A stretch of DNA of 64,000 nt from Leptospiraceae bacterium (GCA_024233875.1 JACKPB010000011.1:62001-126000), one strand, 5' to 3'; positions 8,762 to 18,747 are shown, counted from the stretch's first letter. Made by a program: numbers and translations. The notes: generated by a model not told the origin, from the letters alone.

Positions 8762-9367
8762 TCATTCTTTTTGACGTTTTCTGTAGATGAAAAAACCTAA
8801 AATAATTAGTGCCAGAGCTACAATTCCCAGAACCAATGCCTGACCTTTATGAACCATCGACATCAGCCATTCAAAATTAGTTGCTCCATAAAATCCCAAA
8901 TAGATCCATACAGGAACACTGATGAGGGCCGCCAGACCGTCTGTGAAAAAAAACCTTCGAAAACTTACCCTTTTGCTGATTCCTGCACTGAGGAAAATAG
9001 GAGCTCTGAGTCCGGGCATAAATCTGGCAAAGAATACCACCCATTTTCCATGCTTTTCGAATTGCTCCTGAACTTTTTCATATCGTTTTGGGGTTAAGAA
9101 ATTTGCGATAAACTTTATACTGAGAATTCTTTCCCCTCCGTAGTATCCTGCAAGAAACATGACTGAATCTCCGAGCATCACTCCTGCCATTCCGACACCA
9201 AACATTATATGTTCGTTAGAATTGCCGAGATAGGAAATCACCCCTCCGGCAACCAAGGTCACATCCTCGGGTACAGGAAGACCAAAACCGCAGAGAAGTA
9301 ATACAGAAAACACAGCAAAATAGCCGTAGGTCTGAAAAAATTCAACTAATATATTTAATAATTCCAT
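8762..9367 (-). CDS. DedA-family membrane protein
   Basis: The 201-aa protein has several hydrophobic helices and the family signatures GFGLPVPEDVTLVAGG near residues 27-42 and FFARFMPGLRAPIFLSAGIS at about 112-131. DedA/SNARE-associated proteins of this kind act in the inner membrane and include undecaprenyl-phosphate and phospholipid flippases; they often need the proton gradient. The end is basic (YRKRQKE). It is the first gene of a minus-strand operon and is divergent from dgt, with a 78-bp AT-rich promoter region between them. The substrate cannot be told from the sequence. Confidence 0.85.
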   Translation of the reverse strand: MELLNILVEFFQTYGYFAVFSVLLLCGFGLPVPEDVTLVAGGVISYLGNSNEHIMFGVGMAGVMLGDSVMFLAGYYGGERILSIKFIANFLTPKRYEKVQEQFEKHGKWVVFFARFMPGLRAPIFLSAGISKRVSFRRFFFTDGLAALISVPVWIYLGFYGATNFEWLMSMVHKGQALVLGIVALALIILGFFIYRKRQKE

Positions 9368-9445
9368 TAATAAAAAAATCTTTCTTTATCTTTCTATACC
9401 CTCCAATATAGTTTTCTATAAGGGAGTGACAAGCATTTATTTTCT

Positions 9446-10594
9446 ATGAAATCTTATAATGAATTGCTAGAAGAGGAAGACCGCCACCTTTCTGATATCG
9501 CGGTTAAAAATTCAGAAACTGTCGAAAGGATGTATCCCGAAGAAGAGCATCCTTATCGATTGCCACTATCAAGAGATAGAGATAGGATTGTTCATTCCCG
9601 CTCCTTCAAAAGATTGGAATACAAAACACAGGTCTTCATAAATTCCGAAGGGGACAATTATCGTACACGTCTCACACATACTCTGGAAGTGGCCGGTGTT
9701 TCACGGACTATCTGTAGAGTCATGGGTCTCAACTCCCATCTCGGTGAAGTGATCGCTCTCGCACATGATCTCGGACACACTCCATTCGGACATGCCGGTC
9801 AGGATATTCTTTCAGAATTGATGAAAGATTTTGGAGGATTTGAACACAACAAACAATCCCTGAGAATAGTAGAAGAATTAGAAAATCGTTATTCAGAATT
9901 CCCGGGTCTCAATCTCTCCAGGATGTCTTTGATCGGTCTGATGAAGCACGGAGGTGAGTATGAAAAATCAGATCTTTCCATTTTAAGAGAGGAATCGGGG
10001 CCAGGTTTGGAATCTTTGATAACAGATTGTGCAGATGAAATTGCGTACAACTCACATGACATTGAAGATGGAATCGAACGGAATCTGATTCATATTTCCC
10101 AGTTGAATTCTTTGGCAATCTGGCAACGTGTAGTCTCTGACTTTAGAGGTGAGAAAGACGAAAATTCTGAATTGTACTTCAGAAAATTACTCCGCTCCCT
10201 AATGAATACTATGGTTTCCAACCTTATTGAATCTACCGAAGCCACCCTAAAAAAAGAGGGGATAAGAACACGGAAAGATTTTTCTGAGGCATGGAAATCG
10301 GGGAAACGACCGGTAGGATTCTCATTAGAAATGTCGGACTCAATCTCTGAACTGAAAAAATTCCTTTCTGCCAATCTTTACAATCATCCCGATGTAGTTG
10401 TCAATTCCAACAGAGGGAAAAGAATCATAGAATTTCTCTTCGGATATTTAAAAAATCATTCGGAAAAGATTCCCGAAAAGTTTTTGAGTAGAAGGGAGAG
10501 CGATGGAATCTATAGGGTACTTTCGGATTATATTTCCGGTATGACAGATCGTTATGCAGAATCAAAAGCAGATGAGTTTGGATTTAAAGATTGA
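9446..10594 (+). CDS. dgt: Deoxyguanosinetriphosphate triphosphohydrolase-like protein (HD domain)
   Basis: The 382-aa protein hydrolyses dNTPs to deoxynucleoside plus triphosphate, by family. Visible motifs are H78 in TRLTHTLEV, the H107-D108 pair in LAHDLGHTPFGH, and the later Asp in TDCADEIAYNSHD. Together these make the HD metal site. The N-terminal Arg-rich segment (LSRDRDRIVHSRSFKRLEYK) is typical of the dGTPase family. Its TGA overlaps the TTG start of topA (TTGA), so the two are likely coupled. Confidence 0.9.
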   Translation: MKSYNELLEEEDRHLSDIAVKNSETVERMYPEEEHPYRLPLSRDRDRIVHSRSFKRLEYKTQVFINSEGDNYRTRLTHTLEVAGVSRTICRVMGLNSHLGEVIALAHDLGHTPFGHAGQDILSELMKDFGGFEHNKQSLRIVEELENRYSEFPGLNLSRMSLIGLMKHGGEYEKSDLSILREESGPGLESLITDCADEIAYNSHDIEDGIERNLIHISQLNSLAIWQRVVSDFRGEKDENSELYFRKLLRSLMNTMVSNLIESTEATLKKEGIRTRKDFSEAWKSGKRPVGFSLEMSDSISELKKFLSANLYNHPDVVVNSNRGKRIIEFLFGYLKNHSEKIPEKFLSRRESDGIYRVLSDYISGMTDRYAESKADEFGFKD

Positions 10595-12405
10595 CAGCTA
10601 CCAAAGCATTTCTGGTTGAATCACCTTCCAAAGCCAGAACCATTTCAGGGTATCTGGGAAAGGACTATTTGGTTCTGGCTACAGGAGGTCATATATTTGA
10701 TCTTCCTCCCGATAGTCTGGGTTTGGATCCCCATCATGGTTTTGAACCCGATTGGGTATTTATCCGGGGAAAGAAAAAAGTCTTTCAATCTATAAAAAAA
10801 CAAATTTCAAACTTCAATGAAATATTTCTCGCTCCGGATCCGGATCGGGAAGGAGAGGCCATTGCCTTTCATCTTCAAAAAAATCTCTCAACTCGTGGAA
10901 AGATATTTCACCGGATCTACCTAAGGGAAATTACGGAGTCAGGGGTTCAATCGGCACTGAAGGAGCCCGGCCAAATCAATCCGGATCTTGTCGAGTCGCA
11001 ATTTGCAAGAAGAATCCTGGATCGAATCGCGGGGTACACCATGAGCCCCAAACTCTGGTCTTTTAAAAAAGGTCTTTCTGCAGGTCGGGTTCAATCTCCT
11101 GTCCTTAGATGGATATGTGAAAGGGAAGAGGAAATAAGAAATTTTCAAAAAGGAGAGTACTTTCGCATAGAAGGTTTTTTTGAGAGGTCGGAAGCACAAC
11201 ACAGCGGTTTTCTCTTGGATCAAAAAAAAACTTCAATAGATAGAGACATTGCTTCCCGATGGTTGGATCGATATTCTCAAAAGAAAAGCTCTCTTCCGGA
11301 ATTGAATCAAACCTTATCCGTAAAAACGAAAAATCTTCCATTCAAAGTTGTCGGAGGGGAAGAAAAGAAAATTTCAAAATTTCCACCCTTGCCCTACACA
11401 ACATCCTCCCTTCAAAAAGATGCTTATTCAAAGTTAAAATTTCCATCAGCAAAAACTATGAAATTAGCTCAGTCCTTATATGAAGGGAGGGCGGGTTTGG
11501 GTGGTTTGATTACATACATTCGTACTGATTCGGAAAGAGTGAGTCCTGAGTTTGGGCGGAAGACCATGTCCTATTTAAATAAATTAGGACATAAAACTAT
11601 TTTTCGAAAACCAAAATCTAAGAAAAATACCCAGGATGCCCATGAGGCGATTCGCCCAACTAAATTGAATCTGGATCCATCCCTTCTAAATCGACTGAAT
11701 CCTGAGGAAAGAAAGCTTTATGAATTGATACGAAATCGATTTCTCGAAAGTTTCTTACTTCCGGCGATTTATCAAAAAACTGAATTTCTTCTTTCGGATG
11801 GAATTTCGGATTTTCAAATCAAATCAGAAGTTCTCTTGGAAAAAGGTTATTTGGATTTCAGAAATGATCCTAAAATCACAACCTCAATTCCTATTGCACT
11901 TCCCGAGGAGGGTTTGGAATACACCCTAATAGAGGCGGAGATTTCTTCTAAAGAAACAGAACCCCCACCCAGATTTACCGAAGGGAGTCTGGTGGACAGG
12001 ATGGAAAAAACAGGGATAGGTCGACCTTCGACATATTCCTCTACTCTGGAAACTCTCTTCAAAAGAAATTATATCGAAAAAAAGAAAAATTTTCTTTTCC
12101 CTACAGGTCTGGGTGAATTAGTAAATGAAAGAATTTCAACAGAATTTCGGGAATTTATCACTGACGAATTCACATCACTTATGGAAAAAGATTTGGATGA
12201 GATAGCCGGTGGAAATAAGAAAAGACTTGATTTTTTGAATTTTTATTATGATAAATTAGAAAAAAGGAAAGTAAGACGAAAAACAGAAAAATCTGTATGT
12301 CCAATATGTAAAAAAGGACATATGGTAAAGAAAATAACCCGATCCGGGAAAGCGTATAGAATTTGTTCGGATTTTCCAAACTGCGAACATTCAGAATACC
12401 TTTAG
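10591..12405 (+). CDS. topA: DNA topoisomerase I (type IA)
   Basis: The 604-aa enzyme relaxes negative supercoils. The Toprim domain is at the N-terminus (FLVESPSKARTISGYLG; DPDREGE near residue 83). The active-site Tyr is Y309 in ITYIRTDS, and the domain FTEGSLVDRMEKTGIGRPST follows. A single C4 zinc ribbon closes the protein (CPIC...CSDFPNC). Many homologues carry three or more ribbons, so this is a short form. The TTG start overlaps the dgt stop. Replication/repair context: dgt lies upstream and mutL is about 10 kb away. Confidence 0.95.
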   Translation: MTATKAFLVESPSKARTISGYLGKDYLVLATGGHIFDLPPDSLGLDPHHGFEPDWVFIRGKKKVFQSIKKQISNFNEIFLAPDPDREGEAIAFHLQKNLSTRGKIFHRIYLREITESGVQSALKEPGQINPDLVESQFARRILDRIAGYTMSPKLWSFKKGLSAGRVQSPVLRWICEREEEIRNFQKGEYFRIEGFFERSEAQHSGFLLDQKKTSIDRDIASRWLDRYSQKKSSLPELNQTLSVKTKNLPFKVVGGEEKKISKFPPLPYTTSSLQKDAYSKLKFPSAKTMKLAQSLYEGRAGLGGLITYIRTDSERVSPEFGRKTMSYLNKLGHKTIFRKPKSKKNTQDAHEAIRPTKLNLDPSLLNRLNPEERKLYELIRNRFLESFLLPAIYQKTEFLLSDGISDFQIKSEVLLEKGYLDFRNDPKITTSIPIALPEEGLEYTLIEAEISSKETEPPPRFTEGSLVDRMEKTGIGRPSTYSSTLETLFKRNYIEKKKNFLFPTGLGELVNERISTEFREFITDEFTSLMEKDLDEIAGGNKKRLDFLNFYYDKLEKRKVRRKTEKSVCPICKKGHMVKKITRSGKAYRICSDFPNCEHSEYL

Positions 12406-12454
12406 CGGTCGGATTCTTATCAAGTACAGTTTTAATTTTACCGAAGGAAAGAAT

Positions 12455-13387
12455 ATGAAACAATCTCTAAGTGCCTTAATTTTATTGTCTTTTCTATTTA
12501 CTCTTCAGATTTTTGCAGACTCCAAGCAAGATGACAAAGTGGAATTGATAATATCTGATCCCAAGAAGAAACCCGAGGGATCCTGGGGAAAAGAAGCAGA
12601 CGAAGTCGATGCATTTCAGGACATAAAGATCATCGATGACCTGAGTGAAGAAAATACTATCGCCCGGATGGAAGAAGCGAGAAATCACTTCAATACTTCT
12701 CTGGCAAGTTATAAGTCTTCCGAAAAATTGATCAAAGACAAGAAAGAAGCAAGAGAAAATGAAATCCGACCTCAGGATAAGTATGAGTGGCAGGTCAAAG
12801 CCAGAGAGATGGAATACGAAAGGGAATACAAGCGGATTTCTCTTGAAGGAAGAAAGAACTCAGTAATGGAATTGGTCAAAGGTATGACTGCAATGGACAA
12901 GATTGAAAATCCCAATGCTGTCACATCACAGGTGTACATTGATCTCAAAGCCTCTATCTATAGAGAATACATCAAACATCAATTGCGCATGAAGAACTAC
13001 AACCAGGCCATGGACATGATCGAACAGTACCTCAATCTGGGAGATAGTTTTAAAAGGGAGTCGGAACCTCATAAGCTTCTGGCAATTTGTTATGAGTTCA
13101 ATGAAAGACAGGCATCCAAGTACAAAAAAGAATACATAGCCAGAAAATTCAGAAGGAAAAAGAATCAGGAACTTTTATTGTATTCCGAATTGGCTTATGG
13201 AAAGGATTCCAATCAGTACAAGAGAATCGTTACCAGAATTGGCCCGATCGATGGTCCGGATGAAGATGAACTCCTGAATCCGAATAGTAGTGTGATATCC
13301 AATACTTCTACCGCACCTTCTTCGATGACTCCACCTCCATCCGAAAAAAAGGAAAATTCTGAAGAAAAGGATGTTACTCCGAAGTAG
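12455..13387 (+). CDS. Exported all-helical protein, unknown function
   Basis: The 310-aa product has a signal peptide (KQSLSALILLSFLFTLQIFA). An acidic linker follows, then a long charged helical body with alternating Lys/Glu and a TPR-like pair (YIKHQLRMKNYNQAMDMIEQ and the next helix). It ends in a Ser/Pro-rich tail. In size and style it resembles Leptospira flagellar sheath proteins such as FcpA, but I cannot confirm this and give no symbol. AAGGA lies at a good distance before the ATG. It overlaps the convergent downstream gene by 14 bp. A periplasmic structural role is an inference from composition only. Confidence 0.6.
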   Translation: MKQSLSALILLSFLFTLQIFADSKQDDKVELIISDPKKKPEGSWGKEADEVDAFQDIKIIDDLSEENTIARMEEARNHFNTSLASYKSSEKLIKDKKEARENEIRPQDKYEWQVKAREMEYEREYKRISLEGRKNSVMELVKGMTAMDKIENPNAVTSQVYIDLKASIYREYIKHQLRMKNYNQAMDMIEQYLNLGDSFKRESEPHKLLAICYEFNERQASKYKKEYIARKFRRKKNQELLLYSELAYGKDSNQYKRIVTRIGPIDGPDEDELLNPNSSVISNTSTAPSSMTPPPSEKKENSEEKDVTPK

Positions 13388-14204
13388 AAATCCCGAGTCG
13401 TTTCTTTAGCTCCTTGTTTTCTTCGAGGAGCTCACGGATTTCTTTATCTGTGTATTCAAACAATTTTTCCTGAGCCTTAATGATCTTATCTTGATGAACT
13501 TCTTCAATTCTTGAATATTCAAGAGCTTTTTCTGTAGCTTCCTTAATCTTTAAGGCTTCTCTCAGTTCGTTTTCCCTTAGCTCATCCAATTTTTCAGTGG
13601 CTTTGATTCTCTGATGAAGTTCCATCATTTCAGAATTTCTCATTTCATTGACATGATCGAGAGCCTTATTCATTCGAATTTGATTCTTTTTCATCTCTCT
13701 TTCGAACTCTAAGACTTTCTCCATAGCCATGATTGTCTCGGCCTTGTCGATATTTTCTTTTTTAGCCAATTCGAAAAGACCTTCGAAAAATCCAATATTT
13801 TGGAGACAACCCTGTCCGATTTCAATTGAACTTCTTTTGTAGATTTCAGATAAAAGAGTCTTTTCAATGATCCATTTCAATTCTCTCTGTCTCAGGGGAG
13901 GCTCTAAAATTAAGAAATTTCCCTGTCTGTTTGGCTGAAGTAATTTTCCATCTGTTGAACTGACAAGAACGAGATTGGAGTAGGGGTTAGTTTCAAAATC
14001 CCTGATAAAATCTCCCTGAATCTTATTCCATCCTGCTTCATCGATTTGGAGAAAAATAATATTCAGGCTCTCTTCTTCGAGCTTGATAGATTGAATTCTA
14101 TCGATGGATATATTGTAAATTTGGATGGAAAAATTATGGTGCTTCCACAATTCCAGAGGAAATTGTTCTCCGTTTGAGATGTTCCAAATAATCGATTTTA
14201 CCAT
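13374..14204 (-). CDS. Receiver-like N-terminal domain with long coiled coil
   Basis: I do not recognise a named family. The first ~115 of 276 residues look like an alpha/beta domain with a response-regulator flavour (LNIIFLQIDEAGW; LVLVSSTDGK), without a confident phosphoacceptor Asp. From about residue 150 to the end the sequence is a nearly continuous heptad-rich coiled coil. In it a motif of the type EKxLExxxEE recurs about every 28 residues (EKVLEFEREM, EKLDELRENE, EKALEYSRIE, EKLFEYTDKE). There is no signal peptide, so it should be cytoplasmic. It is transcribed toward, and overlaps the tail of, the exported helical protein. A scaffold or filament role is only a guess. Confidence 0.55.
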   Translation of the reverse strand: MVKSIIWNISNGEQFPLELWKHHNFSIQIYNISIDRIQSIKLEEESLNIIFLQIDEAGWNKIQGDFIRDFETNPYSNLVLVSSTDGKLLQPNRQGNFLILEPPLRQRELKWIIEKTLLSEIYKRSSIEIGQGCLQNIGFFEGLFELAKKENIDKAETIMAMEKVLEFEREMKKNQIRMNKALDHVNEMRNSEMMELHQRIKATEKLDELRENELREALKIKEATEKALEYSRIEEVHQDKIIKAQEKLFEYTDKEIRELLEENKELKKRLGISTSE

Positions 14205-14324
14205 ATTTTTTTCTCCTTTCCTAGATAGGTTTATTTTCTCTCAATTTTTTCCAACTAAAATTTCGGTTATTTTCATTGAATGAAAAGACTTTACTTTCAG
14301 GACAAGTTAAAAAAATCTCAGATT

Positions 14325-16322
14325 ATGAATCTTATCTATAATTCCTCACCCTTTGAATACAAAAGATGGAAGACCCGCGAAGTCTCTGTAGGAGACGTTC
14401 GATTGGGTGGAAATCAACCCATTCGTATTCAATCTATGGTAACGTCTGATACTCTGGATACATCGACCACCGTTCAACAAATCCTGGACTTGGAGAATGC
14501 GGGGTGTGAAATCGTACGATTGACTGTTCCTTCCATGAAGGATGCTGAGAATTTGCCCAATATCAGAAAGGAATTGAAGCTTCAGAAGAGTCGTATCCCT
14601 CTGGTGGCGGACATTCATTTTACACCCGCAGTGGCTATGAAGGTTGTGGAGTCAGTAGAAAAGATTCGAATCAATCCGGGAAATTTTGCTGATAAAAAGA
14701 AATTCAAGATCATTGAATATTCAGACAGAGAATACCGGCAGGAATTGGAAAGAATCTCAGAGACATTCTTACCTCTAGTCCGTAGATGCAAAGAACTGGG
14801 AGTTTCTATGAGAATCGGAACAAATCATGGATCACTCTCTGATAGAATCATGAATCGATACGGAGACACTCCACTGGGAATGGTAGAATCAGCCTGGGAA
14901 TTCCTGGAAATCGCGGAATCAGAAGGATATAGAGATATAGTGCTTTCTATGAAAGCTTCTAATCCTCTGGTTATGGTACATGCATATCGGAGTCTCGTAT
15001 CCAAAATGATAGAAAAGAATCGAGACTATCCTCTTCATTTGGGGGTCACGGAAGCAGGGGATGGGAATGATGGACGGATCAAATCTTCTATGGGAATAGG
15101 TTCTCTTCTCGAAGATGGATTGGGAGATACGATTCGGGTTTCTCTAACTGAGGATGCGGTTCATGAAATACCTGTTGCCAAACGTTTGGTTGAGAAATTC
15201 AATCAACCCAAACCTAAACCGGATTTCGGAAGAGATACAATTCGATTGATAGAATTTCGAAATCCTTTCCGATATTCCAGATTCTATAGTGAACCAATTC
15301 AAATCGGTTCAGTTTTCCTCGGCGAAAATCATCCGGTAAGAATTGAATCCTTTCTATCTACTGCCAGATATTTCGAAAGAGAGCTACGGGAAATTATAGA
15401 CAAATCTCTAGAAGAAGAAAAATCACAAAAATTTGAAGTCTTCCATTTCTCACCCGGAAATCATAAGGAATTAAAAACAATATTTGATCTCAAATCAGTC
15501 TACTCTGATAAGGTTAATTTTTCAATAGATGTATCGAGATACATTGATGATATTTTTCTTTATCCCGAAAGTTTCCTAAATTTTCAGAAACTCAGTCTGA
15601 GATTGGATTCTATCCTAAAGAGTAAAAAAGAAATGATAGAATTTTTTCAGAAGATGAAAGAGAAGAATAGTACTCTCGAAGTAAAAACAAATCCGGATGA
15701 GCTTCCGCTTCTCGAAGAACTCATTCCTATTCTTAAAGAATCCGGTGTTTCTACAATTTTTTCCTTACAGGTTCCTGCTGACCACATTATATATCCCTAT
15801 AGAAAATTGGCTCTCTATCTCGGAGAGTCTTCCTTTCCTATACTTCTCTCTGCCAGTTTTACTAATATGGATGATGCACTCTACAATGCGTCTATAGGAT
15901 TTGGAAGTTTATTATTGGATGGAATCGGGGATATGATTCGAATTATTTCACCGAATGAAGATCCTGTTGAGACCCTGAATCTTTCCTATGACATCCTACA
16001 ATCTGCGAGATTGCGTACTACAAAGACCGAATACATTTCCTGTCCTTCCTGCGGTCGAACACTTTTTGACCTTCAGGACACAACTGCGCGAATCAAATCC
16101 AAAACATCTCATCTAAAGGGTGTGAAGATAGCAATCATGGGATGCATTGTTAATGGTCCTGGAGAAATGGCTGATGCCGATTTTGGATATGTGGGTGCCG
16201 GACCGGGAAAGGTTCATTTGTATAGGGGCAAGGATATAGTGTCAAAATCGATTCCGAGTGAAATTGCAGATGAAAAGCTCATAGACCTGATCAAAGAATC
16301 AGGTATGTGGGTGGAAAATTGA
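14325..16322 (+). CDS. ispG: 4-hydroxy-3-methylbut-2-en-1-yl diphosphate synthase, long form
   Basis: IspG makes HMBPP in the MEP isoprenoid pathway using a 4Fe-4S cluster. The TIM-barrel half is clear (PIRIQSMVTSDTLDT; KIRINPGNFADKKKF; HLGVTEAGDG). The cluster half has C573/C576 (CPSCGRTLFD), C607 (GCIVNGPGE) and E614. Between them is an extra domain of roughly 250 residues, as in the long enzymes of Leptospira, Chlamydia and plants. ATG 14325 (MNLIYNSSPFEYKR) was chosen because it matches the Leptospira N-terminus as I remember it; ATG 14280 is possible. Neither has a strong ribosome binding site. Its stop overlaps the next gene. Confidence 0.93.
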   Translation: MNLIYNSSPFEYKRWKTREVSVGDVRLGGNQPIRIQSMVTSDTLDTSTTVQQILDLENAGCEIVRLTVPSMKDAENLPNIRKELKLQKSRIPLVADIHFTPAVAMKVVESVEKIRINPGNFADKKKFKIIEYSDREYRQELERISETFLPLVRRCKELGVSMRIGTNHGSLSDRIMNRYGDTPLGMVESAWEFLEIAESEGYRDIVLSMKASNPLVMVHAYRSLVSKMIEKNRDYPLHLGVTEAGDGNDGRIKSSMGIGSLLEDGLGDTIRVSLTEDAVHEIPVAKRLVEKFNQPKPKPDFGRDTIRLIEFRNPFRYSRFYSEPIQIGSVFLGENHPVRIESFLSTARYFERELREIIDKSLEEEKSQKFEVFHFSPGNHKELKTIFDLKSVYSDKVNFSIDVSRYIDDIFLYPESFLNFQKLSLRLDSILKSKKEMIEFFQKMKEKNSTLEVKTNPDELPLLEELIPILKESGVSTIFSLQVPADHIIYPYRKLALYLGESSFPILLSASFTNMDDALYNASIGFGSLLLDGIGDMIRIISPNEDPVETLNLSYDILQSARLRTTKTEYISCPSCGRTLFDLQDTTARIKSKTSHLKGVKIAIMGCIVNGPGEMADADFGYVGAGPGKVHLYRGKDIVSKSIPSEIADEKLIDLIKESGMWVEN

Positions 16323-17590
16323 CCTCTTTTCTCCTTTGCTTTTCAATTCTGGGGATATTTTATCTCATAGTCCCCCGGATCAGAATTCTTTCTTATTATA
16401 GGATTCCTGCATCTCTTCTCGGAGGATTGTTCGTACTCTTAGTTTTCAGCTTCTTTCCGGAGATGAAAAAAAGTGAAATTTATTTTAATTGGAAGGAATG
16501 GCCGGGAATAACAATTGCTCTCGTTTTCTCTGCGCTTTTTTTGGAAGTAAGAAAACCGATGAAAATCTCCGGTCGTGTAGGGGAAGTCTATTTGCAGATC
16601 AGTTATGTAATGTTCAGTATTATAGGTCAAATGCTTGTGGGTGTTCTCCTGACTCTTCTAATTTTTTCTCCATTTTACAAATTACCTTTAGCTTTTGCCT
16701 CCGTTTTAGAAAATGGATTCGCCGGAGGGCATGGTACTGCCGTTGCAATGAAAGAGATCTATATTTCAAATTCTTTGCCTTCGGGATCAGATCTATCCTT
16801 GTTTTCAGCAACAATAGGAATAGTTCTCGGGATTGTTGGGGGTGTAGCAATTGTATCCTTTTCGAGGGGAAAGAATTATTCTCATTTTGAAAGAGAAGAG
16901 AGATTGACCGGAATTGATTTTCAGAAAATCTTTACAAATCTAGGGTTGATAGCATCCGGTGTTCTACTTGGCTATACAGGAAAAAAATATTTGGAAATCA
17001 AAATTCATTCCTTTCCCGAATTTCCTCTTTTTGTGTATTCTCTCATTGCAGCCGTATTCATTCGTTATTCACTTAGAATATTCAAAAAAGCTTCTATAGT
17101 AAACAATCCAATCATGGCTTTCTTTTCGGGATTCTTTATGGATCTCTTAATATTTACAGCAGTCGGAACTATGAATCTGAATCTAATTCGGAATTCAATC
17201 CTACCGCTATTCATCTTATTTTCGATTGGTTTTCTCTGGAACCTTTACTGTCATTTCTTTGTGAGTAAGAAAATACTACCCGGAGAGTATGGTTTTGAAT
17301 TGAGTATTCTCAATTTTGGTATGTTGAATGGTACTACAGCAATCGGACTTATGCTTTTGAAAATGATGGATCCTGATCTAAAATCCAATGCTGTCAAAAT
17401 CTATGCGGAGGCAGCACCGATCACTTCGATTTTTGTTGGGGGAGGAATTCTCACTTTCAGTCTTCCTTATATTTTGAATCAACAGGGTGGATGGATTACT
17501 TCGATTCTTTTGCTTGTCCTGATGCTATTTTTTTATTTTACCGGCTTGTTCTGGAAAAATCATATGATTAAAAAAGGGAGATGGGTATGA
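16319..17590 (+). CDS. gltS: GltS-like sodium/glutamate symporter family transporter
   Basis: The ~423-aa protein is almost entirely hydrophobic with about ten membrane helices. It has the ESS-family signature ENGFAGGHGTAVAMKE in the first half and the related NFGMLNGTTAIGL in the second, consistent with two inverted repeats. GltS proteins import glutamate with sodium; the substrate here is inferred from family only. TTG 16319 overlaps the ispG stop (TTGA) after GGTGG; GTG 16307 is the alternative. The 3' end overlaps the thioredoxin gene as ATGA. Confidence 0.75.
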   Translation: MTSFLLCFSILGIFYLIVPRIRILSYYRIPASLLGGLFVLLVFSFFPEMKKSEIYFNWKEWPGITIALVFSALFLEVRKPMKISGRVGEVYLQISYVMFSIIGQMLVGVLLTLLIFSPFYKLPLAFASVLENGFAGGHGTAVAMKEIYISNSLPSGSDLSLFSATIGIVLGIVGGVAIVSFSRGKNYSHFEREERLTGIDFQKIFTNLGLIASGVLLGYTGKKYLEIKIHSFPEFPLFVYSLIAAVFIRYSLRIFKKASIVNNPIMAFFSGFFMDLLIFTAVGTMNLNLIRNSILPLFILFSIGFLWNLYCHFFVSKKILPGEYGFELSILNFGMLNGTTAIGLMLLKMMDPDLKSNAVKIYAEAAPITSIFVGGGILTFSLPYILNQQGGWITSILLLVLMLFFYFTGLFWKNHMIKKGRWV

Positions 17591-18747
17591 AATTTTTCAT
17601 TTTATTTGTTTGGGTTCTTTCGTTCAACGTTTTTTCGGAAAGTTCTGAGTTCCATTTTTATAAAGGGGATTTGAAATCTCTTGAAAAAAAAGCTAAAAAA
17701 CTAAAAAAGCCTATTCTTTATGATTTCTATACAGATTGGTGCCCCCCCTGCAAAGTAATGGATGATACTGTTTTGAAAGAAGAAAAAGTGATTCAATTTT
17801 TCAACTCTAAGTATCTCTGTAAGAAAATTGATGGAGATTCAGAAATTGCAAAAGAGTTGATGCAAAAGTATGGAATCGCAGGGTTTCCCAGTTATGTTTT
17901 CCTTTCCCCTGATGGCAAACGATTTGAAAGAATTTCCGGAGCAGTGAATTCAAAGCAATTTCTATATTCTGCAAGAGTCGCTCTCGATCCCGGTCAATCC
18001 CTAGACTCACTCAGGAGAAAGTTTATAGAAAATCCCGGTTCCCGTAAACACCTCGACAACCTTCTGGATGTACTGGAAGAGCAGGACATTTCAGAAATCG
18101 GTGGGATATTAGATTACTATCATATGAGAAAGAAAAAAATATCCCTCCGCGAACTCTGGTTGGATATACGTCTTCAATCTCCATTGAATTCAACACGTGT
18201 AGTACAATTGGCAAGAAAGCACATTCCAAAAATTAAAAAAATATTTTCTAAAGAGAATGTAGAGCTCCATCTGCAAAAGATCGCTATGATATCAATGATT
18301 CATGCTATGAAAAATGTGGATGAAAATGCATTTCTTGAAGCAAGAAGTGATTATGGTGAATCAAAATCTAAAGAAGAAAAGCAGAGTTTGGATATTCTTC
18401 AGTTGGATTTTTATGGAAGATTGGACCTGGAGAAGTTTAGAAAGTACGCATCATCTCTTGCTGAAGGAGACTATCAGGATGACTGGGAAGTGCTCATGGT
18501 CATCGCTGAACAGTTCAAAGAAAAAATTCAGAGAAAAGATGATTTAGTCGAAGGATTAAAATATATAGATCAATCTATAAAAATTCAGGAAAATGCTACC
18601 AATCAGGACACTAAGGCTCTCATCCTCCAGGAAATGGGAAAGGTGGATGAAGCGAAAACACTTGCACTTAGAGTAAAGAAACTCAGGGATGAGGATCCGG
18701 GAAGATATCAGGATGTCTACCTGGGAAGTTTGGATTTATTGAAATAG
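17587..18747 (+). CDS. Periplasmic thioredoxin-fold protein with helical C-terminal half
   Basis: The 386-aa product has a signal peptide (KFFILFVWVLSFNVFS). A thioredoxin domain follows with C52/C55 in YTDWCPPCKVM and the cis-Pro segment IAGFPSYVFLSPDG; it resembles the C-terminal domain of DsbD or thioredoxin-like disulfide reductases. From residue ~140 the protein is a helical, partly TPR-like region of ~245 residues of unknown role. ATG 17587 was chosen over 17581 because GGGAG is 6 nt away from it and zero from the other; it then overlaps the upstream stop as ATGA. It converges on bamA with 9 bp between. Confidence 0.8.
   Translation: MKFFILFVWVLSFNVFSESSEFHFYKGDLKSLEKKAKKLKKPILYDFYTDWCPPCKVMDDTVLKEEKVIQFFNSKYLCKKIDGDSEIAKELMQKYGIAGFPSYVFLSPDGKRFERISGAVNSKQFLYSARVALDPGQSLDSLRRKFIENPGSRKHLDNLLDVLEEQDISEIGGILDYYHMRKKKISLRELWLDIRLQSPLNSTRVVQLARKHIPKIKKIFSKENVELHLQKIAMISMIHAMKNVDENAFLEARSDYGESKSKEEKQSLDILQLDFYGRLDLEKFRKYASSLAEGDYQDDWEVLMVIAEQFKEKIQRKDDLVEGLKYIDQSIKIQENATNQDTKALILQEMGKVDEAKTLALRVKKLRDEDPGRYQDVYLGSLDLLK

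Noticed and set aside
14325..16322. ispG as a fusion of two unrelated genes
   Set aside because: The long insert between TIM barrel and Fe-S domain is the known long-form architecture.
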